DNA from: Isoetes taiwanensis | Taxonomy: Eukaryota > Streptophyta > Lycopodiopsida > Isoetales > Isoetaceae | Direction: 5' to 3' | Length of the DNA: 64,000 bases | Assembly: GCA_021234155.1 (NCBI GenBank) | Contig: JAJEKV010000077.1 | Coordinates: forward strand, 2,609,991 to 2,673,990 | Position numbers and translations under genes: made by a program | Part shown: in pieces, positions 11,945 to 23,239 of the stretch | How the letters are laid out: each line of letters starts with the position of its first letter | How positions within the stretch are numbered: the stretch's first letter is position 1 | The notes under the pieces: model-generated | What the model was told of the DNA's origin: nothing | Databases searched by the model: none | What the model saw: only the letters and a program-made list of their open reading frames with translations

Positions 11945-12192
11945 GTGGAAGTGGCACCCACATACAACTATTTGGGAGTGGAGTTTTCTTATACTATGCA
12001 CTAGGACACATCCATACGGCTACAAGTGACGGCGGGCTGGAAGGCACTATATGAAATGCAGAACAATAGTCACAGCGCGGAGCTATATGATTGGGCCCAT
12101 CAGTCGCACCTGTTCAAGGTCTTAGTGGAGCATGTCCTTTTATACGGGGTTGAAGTATGGGGCCCAGTAGTGTCTCTCACTACCTGGAATGA
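11945..12192 (+). mobile_element. LINE reverse-transcriptase thumb fragment
   Basis: Reads TYNYLGVEFSYTMH, a stop, DTSIRLQVTAGWKALYEMQN, then HLFKVLVEHVLLYGVEVWGP. This is the 'YKYLG..K.AL..M...LF..LV..V.LYG..IWG' block that follows the catalytic core in plant LINE RTs. It is interrupted by a stop and cut off after the WGP block. Its order relative to the plus-strand zinc-finger piece at 14,179 fits one plus-strand LINE split by the minus-strand LINE between them. Confidence 0.75.
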
Positions 12193-12194
12193 CT

Positions 12195-14004
12195 TAATAA
12201 TAATAATAATTGAAATTGATCACACCCACTTAGGACCTTGAAAGCCATGGAGCGAATGCATACAGAAAAAAATTTGTTCAAATTTTTAAAACTAGAGAGC
12301 GATGTGCTTCTATAGTTTTAAAATAAAGACCAAGTGTCATAAGGTCCCTGTCTAACAAAGAGAAAAAATCAACATCATTGATACAGAACTTATCTCGAAT
12401 CTCTTCGTATGCTGAGCAGTGCAAGAATGTGTGGGTTTCGTCTTCGACTATGTTCATGCCACAAACCTTACAAAATCTCTCTTCTCTTGGAGTCTTGACC
12501 ACCTTTTGTTTCCACATGTAACCTAGAGTGCGAGTTGGTTCTCGTATACGGCAATGTCTTTGCCGGATATCTGGGGATTTTGGGCTCTCAGATAGTTTTG
12601 CTCCGTATATACCAATAAGGGATTTATGTCTGAGATATATTTAACCATGCGTGAACCCTTCTCCACCCAGAGCCGATCTACGACCTGTGTCTGCACTAAA
12701 TCTCTGGCACCTAGGTCAGTATCTGGTAAATGATGTAAGGATATCCCCCACCTCTCCGCCCATACATTCACATCATTGTACCATCCTGACGTTTTAGATT
12801 GAGATAGAGCTAACTTGGACAACCGTCCATCTGCCTGCTTGTGGATCCTCATAACAAAATTTAAGGTCTGATATAAGGCCTCAGCTTCAAGAGGGAGCAT
12901 GCCAGCCTCGGCCAGCAGTATTGCATAAGGGATTTGGGATTTAATGCCCAATTCTTCACGGAGAAATGTTTTTAATACTGTTTCCACTTGAGACCACTGC
13001 TGCAACGAGATGCCGGGCCCCCAAATCGGGGAACCATACAGAATCACTGTCTGCACCAATGTCTTAAACAAGATCTTTTTGAGACCCCAATCCATGAGAG
13101 ACGCACTATGGCATCTAGATAACATGTTGTAGAGGGCTGTCTTGCCTCCTTGAATCCGCTTCGTGACACATTCCTTCCAACTGTACTTGGCTGAAAATTC
13201 TAATCCCAGATATTTATAACTGTCTACTATCTCCAACTTTTCATTTTTGTATGTGAAACTCGGCCTGCTTATTGTTCCCACAATCATCACTTTCGATTTG
13301 CACATGTTGACCTTCATGTGCCTTAATTCGCAAAAAGTGGCCAGTCTATCAAGATGAGATTGAAGGCCCTCTGGTTTGTCTGCTATCAAAACTACATCAT
13401 CAGCATAAAGAAGTAATTGCACAAGGAAATTACCCAACCTGGAACCAGATAAACCCTGTGGGCATCCTTGCCGTACACCTATAGTGCTGCTGATTTCATC
13501 CTCAAATTTGACTGAAAGTTTCACTATTACCTCTGAATATAGCTGCGAGATGGCGCCTCGAATAGGTTTTGGTACTCCAATCTACTCCATTCTCAATCCC
13601 AAATCCCTCCAAGGGACTGTGTCGAAGGCTTTTGTAAAGTCTATGAATGCGAGATACAGAGCCTGTCGTGGGTTTTTTGCCTGCTCAATCAGTGCCCTCA
13701 AGCTAAGAGCATGGTCAAGGGTGCAATGCTGCTTTCTAAAACCCGCCTGGCAATTAGCCCTCTTCCCATTCTCGTCAGCCCAATAACTGAGTTTCTTTTC
13801 TAATAGGCCGTCCAACAGTTTTGAAAACATGCTGCTAATCAATATGGTCCGGTAGTTTCGTACATTGTTTTTGTCTCCAGATTTATGAATGGAGAAAACT
13901 CTATTTACTTTCCAATTATGTGGCAGCCCTTGCTGGCCGCCTAGTTCATCAAGTGCAGAAAGCCTTCTTGGTACGAGCACTGAGGGTGAGGTCCACAGTC
14001 CCAT
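12195..14004 (-). mobile_element. LINE (non-LTR retrotransposon) ORF2 remnant: RT and zf-RVT
   Basis: In transcription order: fingers/palm (14,004-13,582) with NVRNYRTILISSMFSKLLDG and the motif A region FIDFTKAFDTVPW; 13,524-12,523 with GVRQGCP, the catalytic LLYADDVVLIA, then YKYLGLEFS and LYGSPIWGPG; and 12,517-12,278 with the C-terminal zinc knuckle CKVC..EDETHTFLHC. Only about 20 residues separate QGCP from LLYADD, much less than in intact LINEs, so there is an internal deletion. Frameshifts separate the three parts. No endonuclease domain is present: the copy is 5' truncated near 14,050. The 3' end is an (ATT)n tract at about 12,195-12,210. It is dead as an autonomous element. Confidence 0.9.
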
Positions 14005-14089
14005 ATCAAATTCTGTTGCAGGGACGGGTTTCTTAAGGGTGGCCCTTGATCGTCACATTGTGTCTATTTTCAAAAGGTGGTCAATATGG

Positions 14090-14900
14090 GTGATGTCCGT
14101 CTCCCTAACGTAGCTTATATCATGACAATGGGGTCGCAGTGCCTCAAGGCCTGCTAGAGGAAAAAGAGAGCTTAATGGTTGGCTAGATGGAATGTGCAGG
14201 AGCATAGGTGCATACATGTGCAAACAGAGGCAGATCGCCATATCTTGAGGCAATATCTTGGCGCTTGCTTCCTCAACAAGCTCTGGGATGCCAATGCCCT
14301 TGAACAGGTCAAGACAGCACATTACCAGCGCCACATAAATCCCACATTGGAATGGGGCACGCAATGCTACCTGCGTACCCATTTGCCTATAAAAAGACAC
14401 AGTCTCATTGCCTCCATTCGCACAGGGGCACATCATCTTCGAATTGAGATGGATAGATGGATTGGTGAGCCACGCCTAGAAGAGGCTTTATCAATGCTGC
14501 CAAATGGGAGTCGTTGAGGATGAATATCATACCCTTCAAAGCTGCCAGCATATGATCAAATCTGGACGTGCTATGCTGAGTTGGTCAGGCCTGGCCAGCT
14601 GTTACATGTGACATTGAGCACGGCTTCCGTACGGATGCTGGGATTATACCTTCAGGACGTCATGGATATGCGAGATCAGTTATGTCCTCGGGCACACACT
14701 TGACATGTATATATACATATATTTCATGATGATGTATACCTGTATAGTTTGGCAGCATTCTTATTACTGCCACAGTTTCTCCCTCGAAAACACTTCGGGG
14801 CGGGGGTTTTTTAACCCAGACAGTAATAAGTTTGTTGCGCTCTTTTATTGGGTCATATAGGCCGATTGATCTCTGTGGACGATAAAAATCATTCTTTTTT
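14090..14900 (+). mobile_element. LINE 3' portion: zf-RVT region and 3' end
   Basis: Contains ALEQVKTAHYQRHINPTLEW, THLPIKRHSLIASIRTGAHH, LRIEMDRWIGEPRLEE, then in a shifted frame GVVEDEYHTLQSCQHMIKSG, the C-terminal RT zinc-finger region of a plant LINE. After the stop comes a conserved 3' end, GGCCGATTGATCTCTGTGGA followed by CGATAAAAATCATTC and T-rich sequence. The same protein block recurs at 17,475-17,667 (minus). Frameshifted and 5' truncated. Confidence 0.75.
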
Positions 14901-16269
14901 TTATTTAATTTAAAGTTTAGTGTAGATTGATTATGATATGGCATTTTGGTAATTAAGTTTGGCAATACGGTAATTTATCTATACATCTATTTTAATGAAG
15001 TGTTCTTAGTTGAATCAAAGTAATTTCGAAACATTTAAAGGCAATATCATAATTATCAAAACTTGTTGGGGGCATTTTAGTGATTTCGTGTTTATTTTAT
15101 GAATCCCCCTCCCAAGAGATTTATCATTATCCTTCTCCTAAAGGATTTATCGTTTGGGGTGCTTTGAGAATTTTTTGAACCACTAGATCGTGATATATCC
15201 TGTAGGATATTCCATGAGGTAGCCTCTGATTTGTTTGCTGCAAACCATGGGGTTGCCTCATTTTGACCCGCTTTATAAGGAGGCCATCCAAAAAACCAAT
15301 GTAATAGTTCTAAGTGAAGTCAATGTTTCATTTAAAAAACAATAACGATACAAACTAGTACACAGAATAAAGCCTGGGACCCAAACAAGATGCCAATGCT
15401 CTTCTGGACATAGCAGCCACCCTTAATGATGGGTTACTGCTATGATCCTCTTCTAGTGCATCATGGAATAAAAGAAAGAAAGAATGCAAGAAAGAACATC
15501 AAAATAAAACAACGTGCGAAACTCTGAAACTCTGCAAAATAACTATCTACACCCCAATTTTGAATCCTGAAGAGCTCCAGAAGAGGAACTGATGTGGAGT
15601 GTGGCTTCCGACAGAAGCCATTGTTGCCTTCACTAGAACCTAAGGCCATACCTGAGGGCGCATCGCCATTAGGCCGTTATCTAGGCCTGATACATGGCAA
15701 ACGCAGCCAGGAAGAAAGAATTCCCATTACCTTCAAGGCACTGGAGTTCTGCTGACGAGTCCAGGGCACCTTCTCTTTCTTCAGAAGTCCTCAAGGACTT
15801 CTGAACTGCCCAAGTCAGGCCTTGGTTTTGTCTTCTAGCAAGCTTGATTTGTCCTCTAGCAGCTATGTTTGTCTTGTAGCTCAGTGCCGGTTTGTCCTGT
15901 AGCTCGCCAAGAAACTAGTTCACTCACGGCAATGGGAATGGTATGCGCCCGATAGATTGTAGGAATCCAGTTCCGATGACATGGCAAACCCAGTTTGCGT
16001 ATAATGGGGATGCGCCCTGAAGTACCAGAACTCCAGAATACCTCTTTTGTTTCGTATATCGGGGATCCACCGTCAGCATACAAGCAAAAAGCTTCCAAAA
16101 TCATAAGTTATATTTATACAGTTTAGCATTTCGGGCACGTTAAGGCATGGAACATCTGCCACAAACATCAAGTTTACAATTATAAGGAGATACATTCCCT
16201 TGATTCGTTCTAACTAAGGCATGGAACATCTCTTATGGCACCAACAACAAAGTCATAGTCAACACGAGT
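14901..16269. other. No gene recognised
   Basis: The longest open frame (15,856-16,104, minus, 82 residues starting MILEAFCLYADGGSPIYETK) has ordinary composition but no motif I know, and stops follow it closely. The rest is AT-rich. It could contain a degraded exon; I assign nothing. Confidence 0.5.
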
Positions 16270-16274
16270 TGTTT

Positions 16275-17667
16275 TTTAAGAATAGAATAGAATAGAATTG
16301 TTTTTATCGTCCACGGAGACCAATCGGCCGATGGGACACAATACAAAAGCTGGCGAATACATTATTGCCGGATTAAAACCCCGCCGAAGGGTTTTCGAGG
16401 AAAAAACCGTGGCGCAATAAGGCCGACAACGATTAAATGGTTGACTGGGGGCATATCCGAGCCCTCAAGTCCAGTACTTCCTGAATGTATGATCCAAGTG
16501 AGCGCACCGAAGTCGTGCCCAGTATCATGTGTAGCAGCTCATCAGGTCTAATCAACTGAGCATAGCGTGTCCGAATCTGATCATATGCCGGGCAGCTCTG
16601 GAAAGTGTGACACTCATCCTCAACGGCCCCCGCCCGGCAAAGATCGACAAAACCCTATCGGCGTGGCTCCCCAATCCATCGACTGTCTCAATCCGGGAGA
16701 TGGTGGGCACCGGCCGAAAATTTTTAGTGGCCACGGGCGGGCCATTTGGCCACAAATTATAGGTTCGAGCAAAAATGCATTGGCCGGCTTGAGTAGGATG
16801 CCTTACCTACGGACTACCTGCAGATTCGCCATTTTGTAGCACTTTATTGCCTATTACGACATTAGAATGGCCAATTAGATGTTTGCTAATTGGAGTGATA
16901 TCGACTTTGGGGCCAATTTAGTCCCAAGTGAGAACTAGATATGCTTATGGAATGGCCATTTAGGCCACTTTGCCAAATCCTGTAATGCCTTAAGTTCGTC
17001 AAATGTTAACTCATCAAGAGACCCCCTCATAAATTCGTCACTTATGGGGGGCCAACATTATTAGAAATTTTTATTTCTAAATATATCTACCAACTAAGAA
17101 TAATCCCGCTCTTTTGGAAAATCAAATGTCGAGGCACTTTTCAGTCCTCTTTATGAAGACGCCGGCATCCAATTTACGATTCTCCCTACCAGCAATCTGT
17201 GCATTATTGAAATACATGGGGTATGAATTCAAATTCATACAACATGTAACTTAACACATTTATATAGGGTAGCGACTTCTTTATGTTTGGGCAACTAGCT
17301 CTATATTTAATAAGAATCTAGCTAAAAATCGCCATTTGAGCTACACATTATTAGGTATTTGGTTCAAAAATCGCCAATTGGGTTGCAGCCACATTAGGAA
17401 AAAATAGGAAAAATGGCCAGTTCATGCTACACTTTTGGGGGCATATTTTACAAGGAATGGCCAATTCATTATACTTATACAAAATGATAGGTCCCTCTAA
17501 ATTTTCCCTGGTGGGCACCTGTGCGAATGGAGGTGATATGCCTGCGTTTTTTCATCGGCAGATGTGAACGTAGGTAGCGCTGTGGGCCTCGTTCTAATGT
17601 GGGATTTATGTGCTGCTTGTAATGTGCTGTTTTGACTTGCTCCAGGGCCCTGGAGCATATTTTCAAT
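16275..17667 (-). mobile_element. LINE 3' portion split by a MITE
   Basis: On the minus strand, 17,667-17,519 reads ALEQVKTAHYKQHINPTLER..SHLPMKKRRHITSIRTGAH and breaks off. The continuation resumes at 16,710 with the DRWIG region, then GAVEDECHTFQSCPAYDQIR and LDLRARICPQSTI, stop. The 3' end is the conserved CCGATTGGTCTCCGTGGACG then ATAAAAACAATTC and a (TATTC)n tail at 16,285-16,305. The gap is exactly filled by the 798 bp MITE listed separately. Same family as the 14,090-14,900 copy; 5' truncated at the perfect inverted repeat at 17,654. Confidence 0.8.
16711..17508. mobile_element. MITE, probably Mutator-like, with 10 bp target duplication
   Basis: Flanked by the perfect direct repeat TGGTGGGCAC at 16,701-16,710 and 17,509-17,518; removing the insert and one repeat rejoins the LINE coding sequence (..SIRTGAH + HLP..). 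Ends are weak inverted repeats: left GGCCGAAAATTTTTAGTGGC, right complement GGGAAAATTTAGAGGGACC. The 798 bp interior is AT-rich with repeated GCCAAT/ATTGGC words and no ORF. A 9-10 bp target duplication suggests the Mutator superfamily. Confidence 0.75.
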
Positions 17668-17715
17668 CATTCAAGGGTTGCTTGCTGGCAACCCTTGAAT
17701 GATTGAAAATATGCT
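17654..17715. repeat. Perfect 28 bp inverted repeat, 6 nt loop
   Basis: The arm AGCATATTTTCAATCATTCA + AGGGTTGC (17,654-17,681) is exactly complementary to 17,688-17,715, with loop TTGCTG. It sits at the 5' truncation point of the minus-strand LINE. Possible readings: fold-back formed during insertion or repair, a small stem-loop RNA source, or a cloning or assembly artefact. Confidence 0.9.
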
Positions 17716-18601
17716 GGTGAAAATTACGATAAAAAAAAGTCAGAAGTTGATGTAGAAGATGCCCAAGATTTGTTTCTCACGTGCATCACTTCCATGAGGA
17801 CAAAATTGGATCATGCTCTACCACGTCATGCATTCAACAAATTCCTTCCTTTTTCTTCCACTAGACAAGTTCCACACCATATGCATTGCCCAACAAGTCC
17901 TTTGGGTTTATTGGACATGTATTGGAGTTCATATGGAGACATGCTAAGTGCAGCAGCACATTCAGTCCTTTGGGTTTGTTGGACATGCATTGAAGTTCAT
18001 GTGGTCCAAACTTTTAGACAGCTTGAATAAACGAGGATAATTTTGAAATATGATTTTGATTATGCATTCCTTTCCTGTGGACTTAGACATCATTGATGCC
18101 GCTATAACATATATATACCATCTGCAGAATATCAAGAGCTGCTCGTCTTAATTCTGCTTCCATGGAAGGAAACACACAATAGTCAAACTATATGCAATAT
18201 CTAGAGACATAGAATTGTGCAATGCGAAAGATAAAAGCAGGTAGTGTGAATGCATCTTATGAATCTTTCTGTAAAAGATTTGATATTCTTTGCCCTCAAT
18301 CTATAGAGTCAGATAGAACAGCCATTTTGATGCCAGAAACTTATTCCTGCCCGCTCAAGAACTCCCCAAGGACTTCCGTAACACACAAACCATAACCAAT
18401 GACTCATATCTTAGCTGCATGTGTGGTGGCAATGCCGCTGCGCTACCATATTGTATGATATAATGCTGCCAGAATTTATATTTCAGGCAACTGTACAAGT
18501 GACAAAAATTTTTGGACCAATGGCTAAAAAGATGCTTCCTTCTTATGATGCATCTCAACAGCCATCTGATCTAAGATTTAACTTTACAACCTTGCAACAA
18601 T
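17716..18601. other. Intergenic, downstream of PWP2
   Basis: Holds two copies of a short segment, CCTTTGGGTTTATTGGACAT and its variant (about 17,898 and 17,970). No gene recognised; the part nearest 18,601 is expected to hold the PWP2 3' UTR. Confidence 0.45.
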
Positions 18602-21600
18602 CTATACTATTGCAGTTAGTTGGATCTCCTGTTGCTTAACTGACGGCGCACAACATAGATACTCCAGAAGGTACTGATTTGTTGTACAAATGCTTCCAAG
18701 TTCTTCGTGTATCCGGGTAAGTCCCTTTGCGAGGGCCTTAAGAGCTGGCAGGAGGTCCTTATTATGGAGCTGGATGGCTCTTCCATGCACAATGCAAATA
18801 TCCTGTACTTAACAATTGAGTTAACCTTGAAAATCATATAATCAACGATTGGAAAGTAGAAGTACAAACCTGGCACCAATGAAGCAGGAACTCCAGATGT
18901 GGAGATCTCTCAATCAACTCTGCTAATATCATGATAAAGCGTCCAATATAGGAAATTGGAACCTTCAACACAGCATCTCTTATATCTGTTGGAGGAGTTG
19001 ATTCAATGCAACTTTGAATAATTGCTGTTTCATTTAACCTCAATGCCAAAACTAAAGCTCGTGAATACTGTCTATTATTTGTCGCTTCCAGTATCACCTG
19101 AAAATATACATAAACACAAAAATTAGGTAGCAGAAGTAAATGGGAGGTCATCCACCCATTTTTCCTCTACATCAAAAGATTCTGAATGGTTCTCTTTGAT
19201 AGAAGACCCTGGTATGGTTATAATCCATAGCATGTTCATGACAAAGCCCGATAATTAAATGTACGTAAACCATCTCAGCAGAAGAGACTTTAATTAGACA
19301 TGGCCTCCTATGACTAACCTTACATTATACATGATTTGAGTGGAAAACAATCTTCTGCAGCATATTGCAGCAGGGATAATTAGAAAAGGTTACACTTACG
19401 AATTCAATAAGTGATTGCAGGCTACAATCTGAGGATTTGTTTAGGTATGCACATGCATGGTTTCTCAGATGGATAAGGAGCACTTTTTAAATGGAAGGAA
19501 AGCAATGAAAAAACCCGTAGCAAGTACCTCAGGTGTAACGTCAATATCAAGATCAGTCGGATCGAATGTAAGAGTGTCATCCATTGAATAGATAAGCAAG
19601 CCTTCCGTTGTGGCTGCTGCCCAGGACCGACCTGTTGGACTAAGGTGAAGTGATTTTGTTTGCACAATAGGCCTTGCAAAATTTCCAACAGCTCCTGGCA
19701 GACCACGACCAAGGGATTTCCTTATTTGCCTGTCAATCCCCTCTTCCTTATCACTGTCATTGTCATCTATTAAATCTATTGGCCCAGCATCTGTCATGCG
19801 CTTAGAATTCAAAAAGTCCAGAACACCATCCAATCCATAATTGTGTGATATCTGAAATCTTCGTAATAATACCTGCATGCAATCGAACATGAGTTCAAGC
19901 TGAATTAATGCCTGCATAAAGAAACACATTGCAAGAAACGCAACTTTTTGAAACAGATACGAAATGAGGTAGGCAAAAGAATAACCTGTTCTGCTACATC
20001 ATACATGCAAATATATTTGCTCCTACCACCTGCAAGTATGTAGGTACCATCTGCAGAATAGCAGAGAGTAGTAAAACATTTCCCTGAACTAGAATTTGAT
20101 GCTGCACGGCGATCACTCATCAACCTGCCTCCTGTAATGTCCCGTCGACCCTCTATTGAACCCATTAATAAACCCTCCAGGGGGTCCCAAAAGTGGATCT
20201 GCCCGTCAAGTGTAGAGCATGCCAGTTGTTTTCCATCAGGACGGTAAACTACTGTAAGCACATCATGCGTATGAGTAAACGTCTCTATTCCTCCTTTTCC
20301 TTGGAAAACATCCCACAGCCGTACAGTTCTATCCCAAGAAGAAGATGCCAGGACTTCCTGTGCATCAAATGCTGATTTAGAAAGTTGTCCTACAATTATC
20401 AATCTCCACAATGCATGACAACAAAGCTGACTGAACCTTTGCCAAGATGCATGATGAAATAAAATGGCATATAAAACAAGCAAATACTTGATGCTAAATA
20501 AGCAACTCACATGTACAGGGGAAAAATATAGTCCATGAACAGGACCTTCATGACCACTTAACTCATCCAACAGGCGTCCTGTCTTCATAGACCAGACATA
20601 TATCTGGTTTCAATATTCCAACAGCAGATATCAAACTAGTGGCATCTTCAGGTACAATTGAAAAAGAAAGAAGTGAAGAACAATACCTGAAATGTATCAA
20701 GAGAACCTGCACAAATTACTTCACCACTTGGGTCTGCAGCCAATGAAACAAACTGGGTAGGAGTACGTGCAGTAAATGTACGAAAATTACGATAACGCAT
20801 AAGATCCCAGGCACGGACTGTTCCATCTAACGAGGCACTTAGAACGGCATGGCTTCCAGGCAAAAATAGCACAGCTGTAACTGCATTAGAATGCTCCGCA
20901 AAAGTAACAAAGCAGAAGCCTGATGTGGTGTTCCATACCTGTTGCAAATACTAAATCTAAGTATTCTCCAATAAATAATGAAACCACTTATAGGTTTGTA
21001 GTTTTAGTTTTGTTTTTCTTATTAGTTAATTTACAAGCTTAGGCCAAAAATTAAAAATATCTCTTGAGAGAACATTGAAAACCTTAAACTGCCCTTCCCT
21101 TAAAAAAAATATGCATTCAATTCTGCTAAATCCACTCACTTATGCAAACCCTTCCATGTCATCTATATATGCGGCACAGAAATATGTAGAAAAGACATAG
21201 GAAGAATCAATTCTTTTTATTATAGACATAAATGCGCACAAACCTTGAGTTTATTATCATCTGCACCTGTGGCAATGAGCTGCGAATCTGGAGAGTACGA
21301 GACACAATTGACATCAAAATAATGACCCTGTTGTTTAAGCACGTAAGTCTCAGAACGCCATTCCCAGACAAGTAATTGACCCAGTTTTGCACATCCAAAT
21401 GCCAACCAATTACCAGCCTCATTAAAAACAGACGTCGTTATCTTCTCTTTGGATATTGAGAGGAGATGAACGCAGGTAAATTCTGGCATTTGATAAAGAC
21501 CAAAAACTCCAGTAGAGAAGCCCACTACTAATAAATCTAGCAGTCGATGATAATCACATGATGTCACTTTTGCATTTTGTAAGAATAAGTGTTTCTTCAC

Positions 21601-22752
21601 CAGTTCCCATTTCCCTTTATCAAGTCTAAGAAAAGGAGTATCCTTCTGCACAACTGCTGGTTCTTGGCGTTTGCCTCGGTTACTGTTGGCAATTGTGCCT
21701 AAACTATCATTGCTTTCAGATTCCTCTCCTTCCTTTTTACCCCTATCTTTAGGTTCAGACATGACTGTTGAGTCCTGACTGCTAGGTATAGCTTCAGCAT
21801 TGTCTTTGCAATCCTTCTTCCCCTTCTTACCTCTTGTAGTCATTGTACCTAATCCAGTATCACCAATGTCAGATTGTGCTCCATTCTCCATGCCATTTGC
21901 ATTTTGCTGTGTCTTTGACCTCTTCTTTGATGGCTTATTTCTAAATGCAGTAGATGCATCTGAACTATGCACTAACATAAGATTTCCATCAGAATCAGCT
22001 TGTGGCTCTAGAAGACATGAAGCTGGTTCCTGATTTGATGGCTCTGATATCCCACTCGCAGGCAACTCTTCTGGAAAGGGACAAAACCTCCAGTGGAAGA
22101 GAGCTCCGTCTTTTGCTATAGTGTAGGTCTCAATGTATTCGCTTGCCAACAATCCTTTCCTCTCTGAAGCAAAGTATACACCCGCAACAACATTCCGATG
22201 ACCCATTAGCGTTACTGGATGATAATTCTCCAGGCTGTCTGAACTAAATATTCTGGCTGTAAGGTCTTTACAACCAACTAGAATCCACCTACTATCTGGA
22301 CTCCAATCAAGACAAGTAATGGTGTCATGGCAACTTGCATATGACCTCAACAGTTGAAATGGAGTAAACTCCTTTCGAAACCCAGGGGTTCGCCATATTT
22401 GAAGAAGCTTACCTATACCAACAGCAAACTTGGATCCGTTGGGACTAAATTTCACTGCTGAAACTGGCCCTTTGAATGAGAAATGATGCAACACAACCCT
22501 TCGCCGGACATTGATGAGAAGTGATCTTCCATCTTCGTCTATAGAAAGAAGCAGGGCCCCATTGGGAGTGACAGCAATTTTTACAACATTTGTAGAATTC
22601 TCGCAAGGAAGTGTTAAGGTTTCGGATTTCACCAGGTCTGTAACAGAGACACGATTGCCCACAGGGGATATAAGCAATTTGCCGCCCCCAGAGAACTCCA
22701 CATTTCCTCCCCGGTATGGCGCACCCAACAAATTGCTGAATTTGAAATTCAT
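18602..22752 (-). CDS. PWP2: PWP2 homologue, WD40 protein of the U3 snoRNP (UtpB)
   Basis: PWP2 is a nucleolar WD40 protein of the UtpB subcomplex of the small-subunit processome, needed for 18S rRNA maturation. I resolve seven exons, all phase 0 with GT..AG introns: 22,752-21,244; 20,938-20,687; 20,603-20,511; 20,357-19,986; 19,872-19,528; 19,097-18,870; 18,802-18,602. They encode 999 residues. The N-terminus MNFKFSNLLGAPYRGGNVEF is the family start. WD blades include DGTVRAWDL, SGHEGPVHGLYFSP, SSSWDRTVRLWDVF and STLDGQIHFWDP; GPIDLIDD, FDPTDLDIDVTPE and the C-terminal Utp12 region (RALVLALRLNETAIIQSCIE, LEFLLHWCQ, YLLEYLC) follow. Residues ~230-372 are a Lys/Ser/Glu-rich low-complexity linker longer than in the ~900-residue Arabidopsis protein as I recall it. 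No disabling change seen: likely functional. Confidence 0.95.
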
Positions 22753-23239
22753 GGGCCGAACGCAGGCAGACCGGAACTGGAAGGAAACCTACTGTAAAAC
22801 CCTAAACCTTTAGGCTCTTTTTCCACGGTATCTACTTAAACCGTTTTTGAAGTGGGGTCTCCACTTTTTTCCGGCCGCCGAAGCCAACTTTTATCACCGG
22901 AATATCATATGCTGGAATATGCTTAGGATATGTCGAAAACTGCTCCAAACTTATTGTTGCCTGTAAACTGGCGGTCGTCAGTGTTTTTGGGCAGCTGGTG
23001 TGGAAACTGGCTAACCGCTCCATATTCGAGCTCAGTTATGGAGGTAGATACATGTGGTATGGAGGTCACCTGTGTTATGGCTTAGATTATGGCAGTTCTT
23101 GGCCAGATTTACATCTAACAGGGGAACAGGGTTTAGCCGTACTTTTGGTTTATGTGTCTTTCTCTTCTGGAACGCAGAATAGGGCAGAGATGCAGATATG
23201 TTTCAAGGTGTTTGGAGGTCCAGAGTGATGCATTAGTGG

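Noticed and set aside
13484-14113. Plus-strand ORFs over the minus-strand LINE
   Set aside because: Antisense shadows of the reverse-transcriptase coding frame.
14053-14436. 127-residue minus-strand ORF
   Set aside because: Antisense of the plus-strand LINE zinc-finger region, which has clear homology.
21800-22033. Plus-strand ORF in PWP2
   Set aside because: Antisense of PWP2 exon 1.
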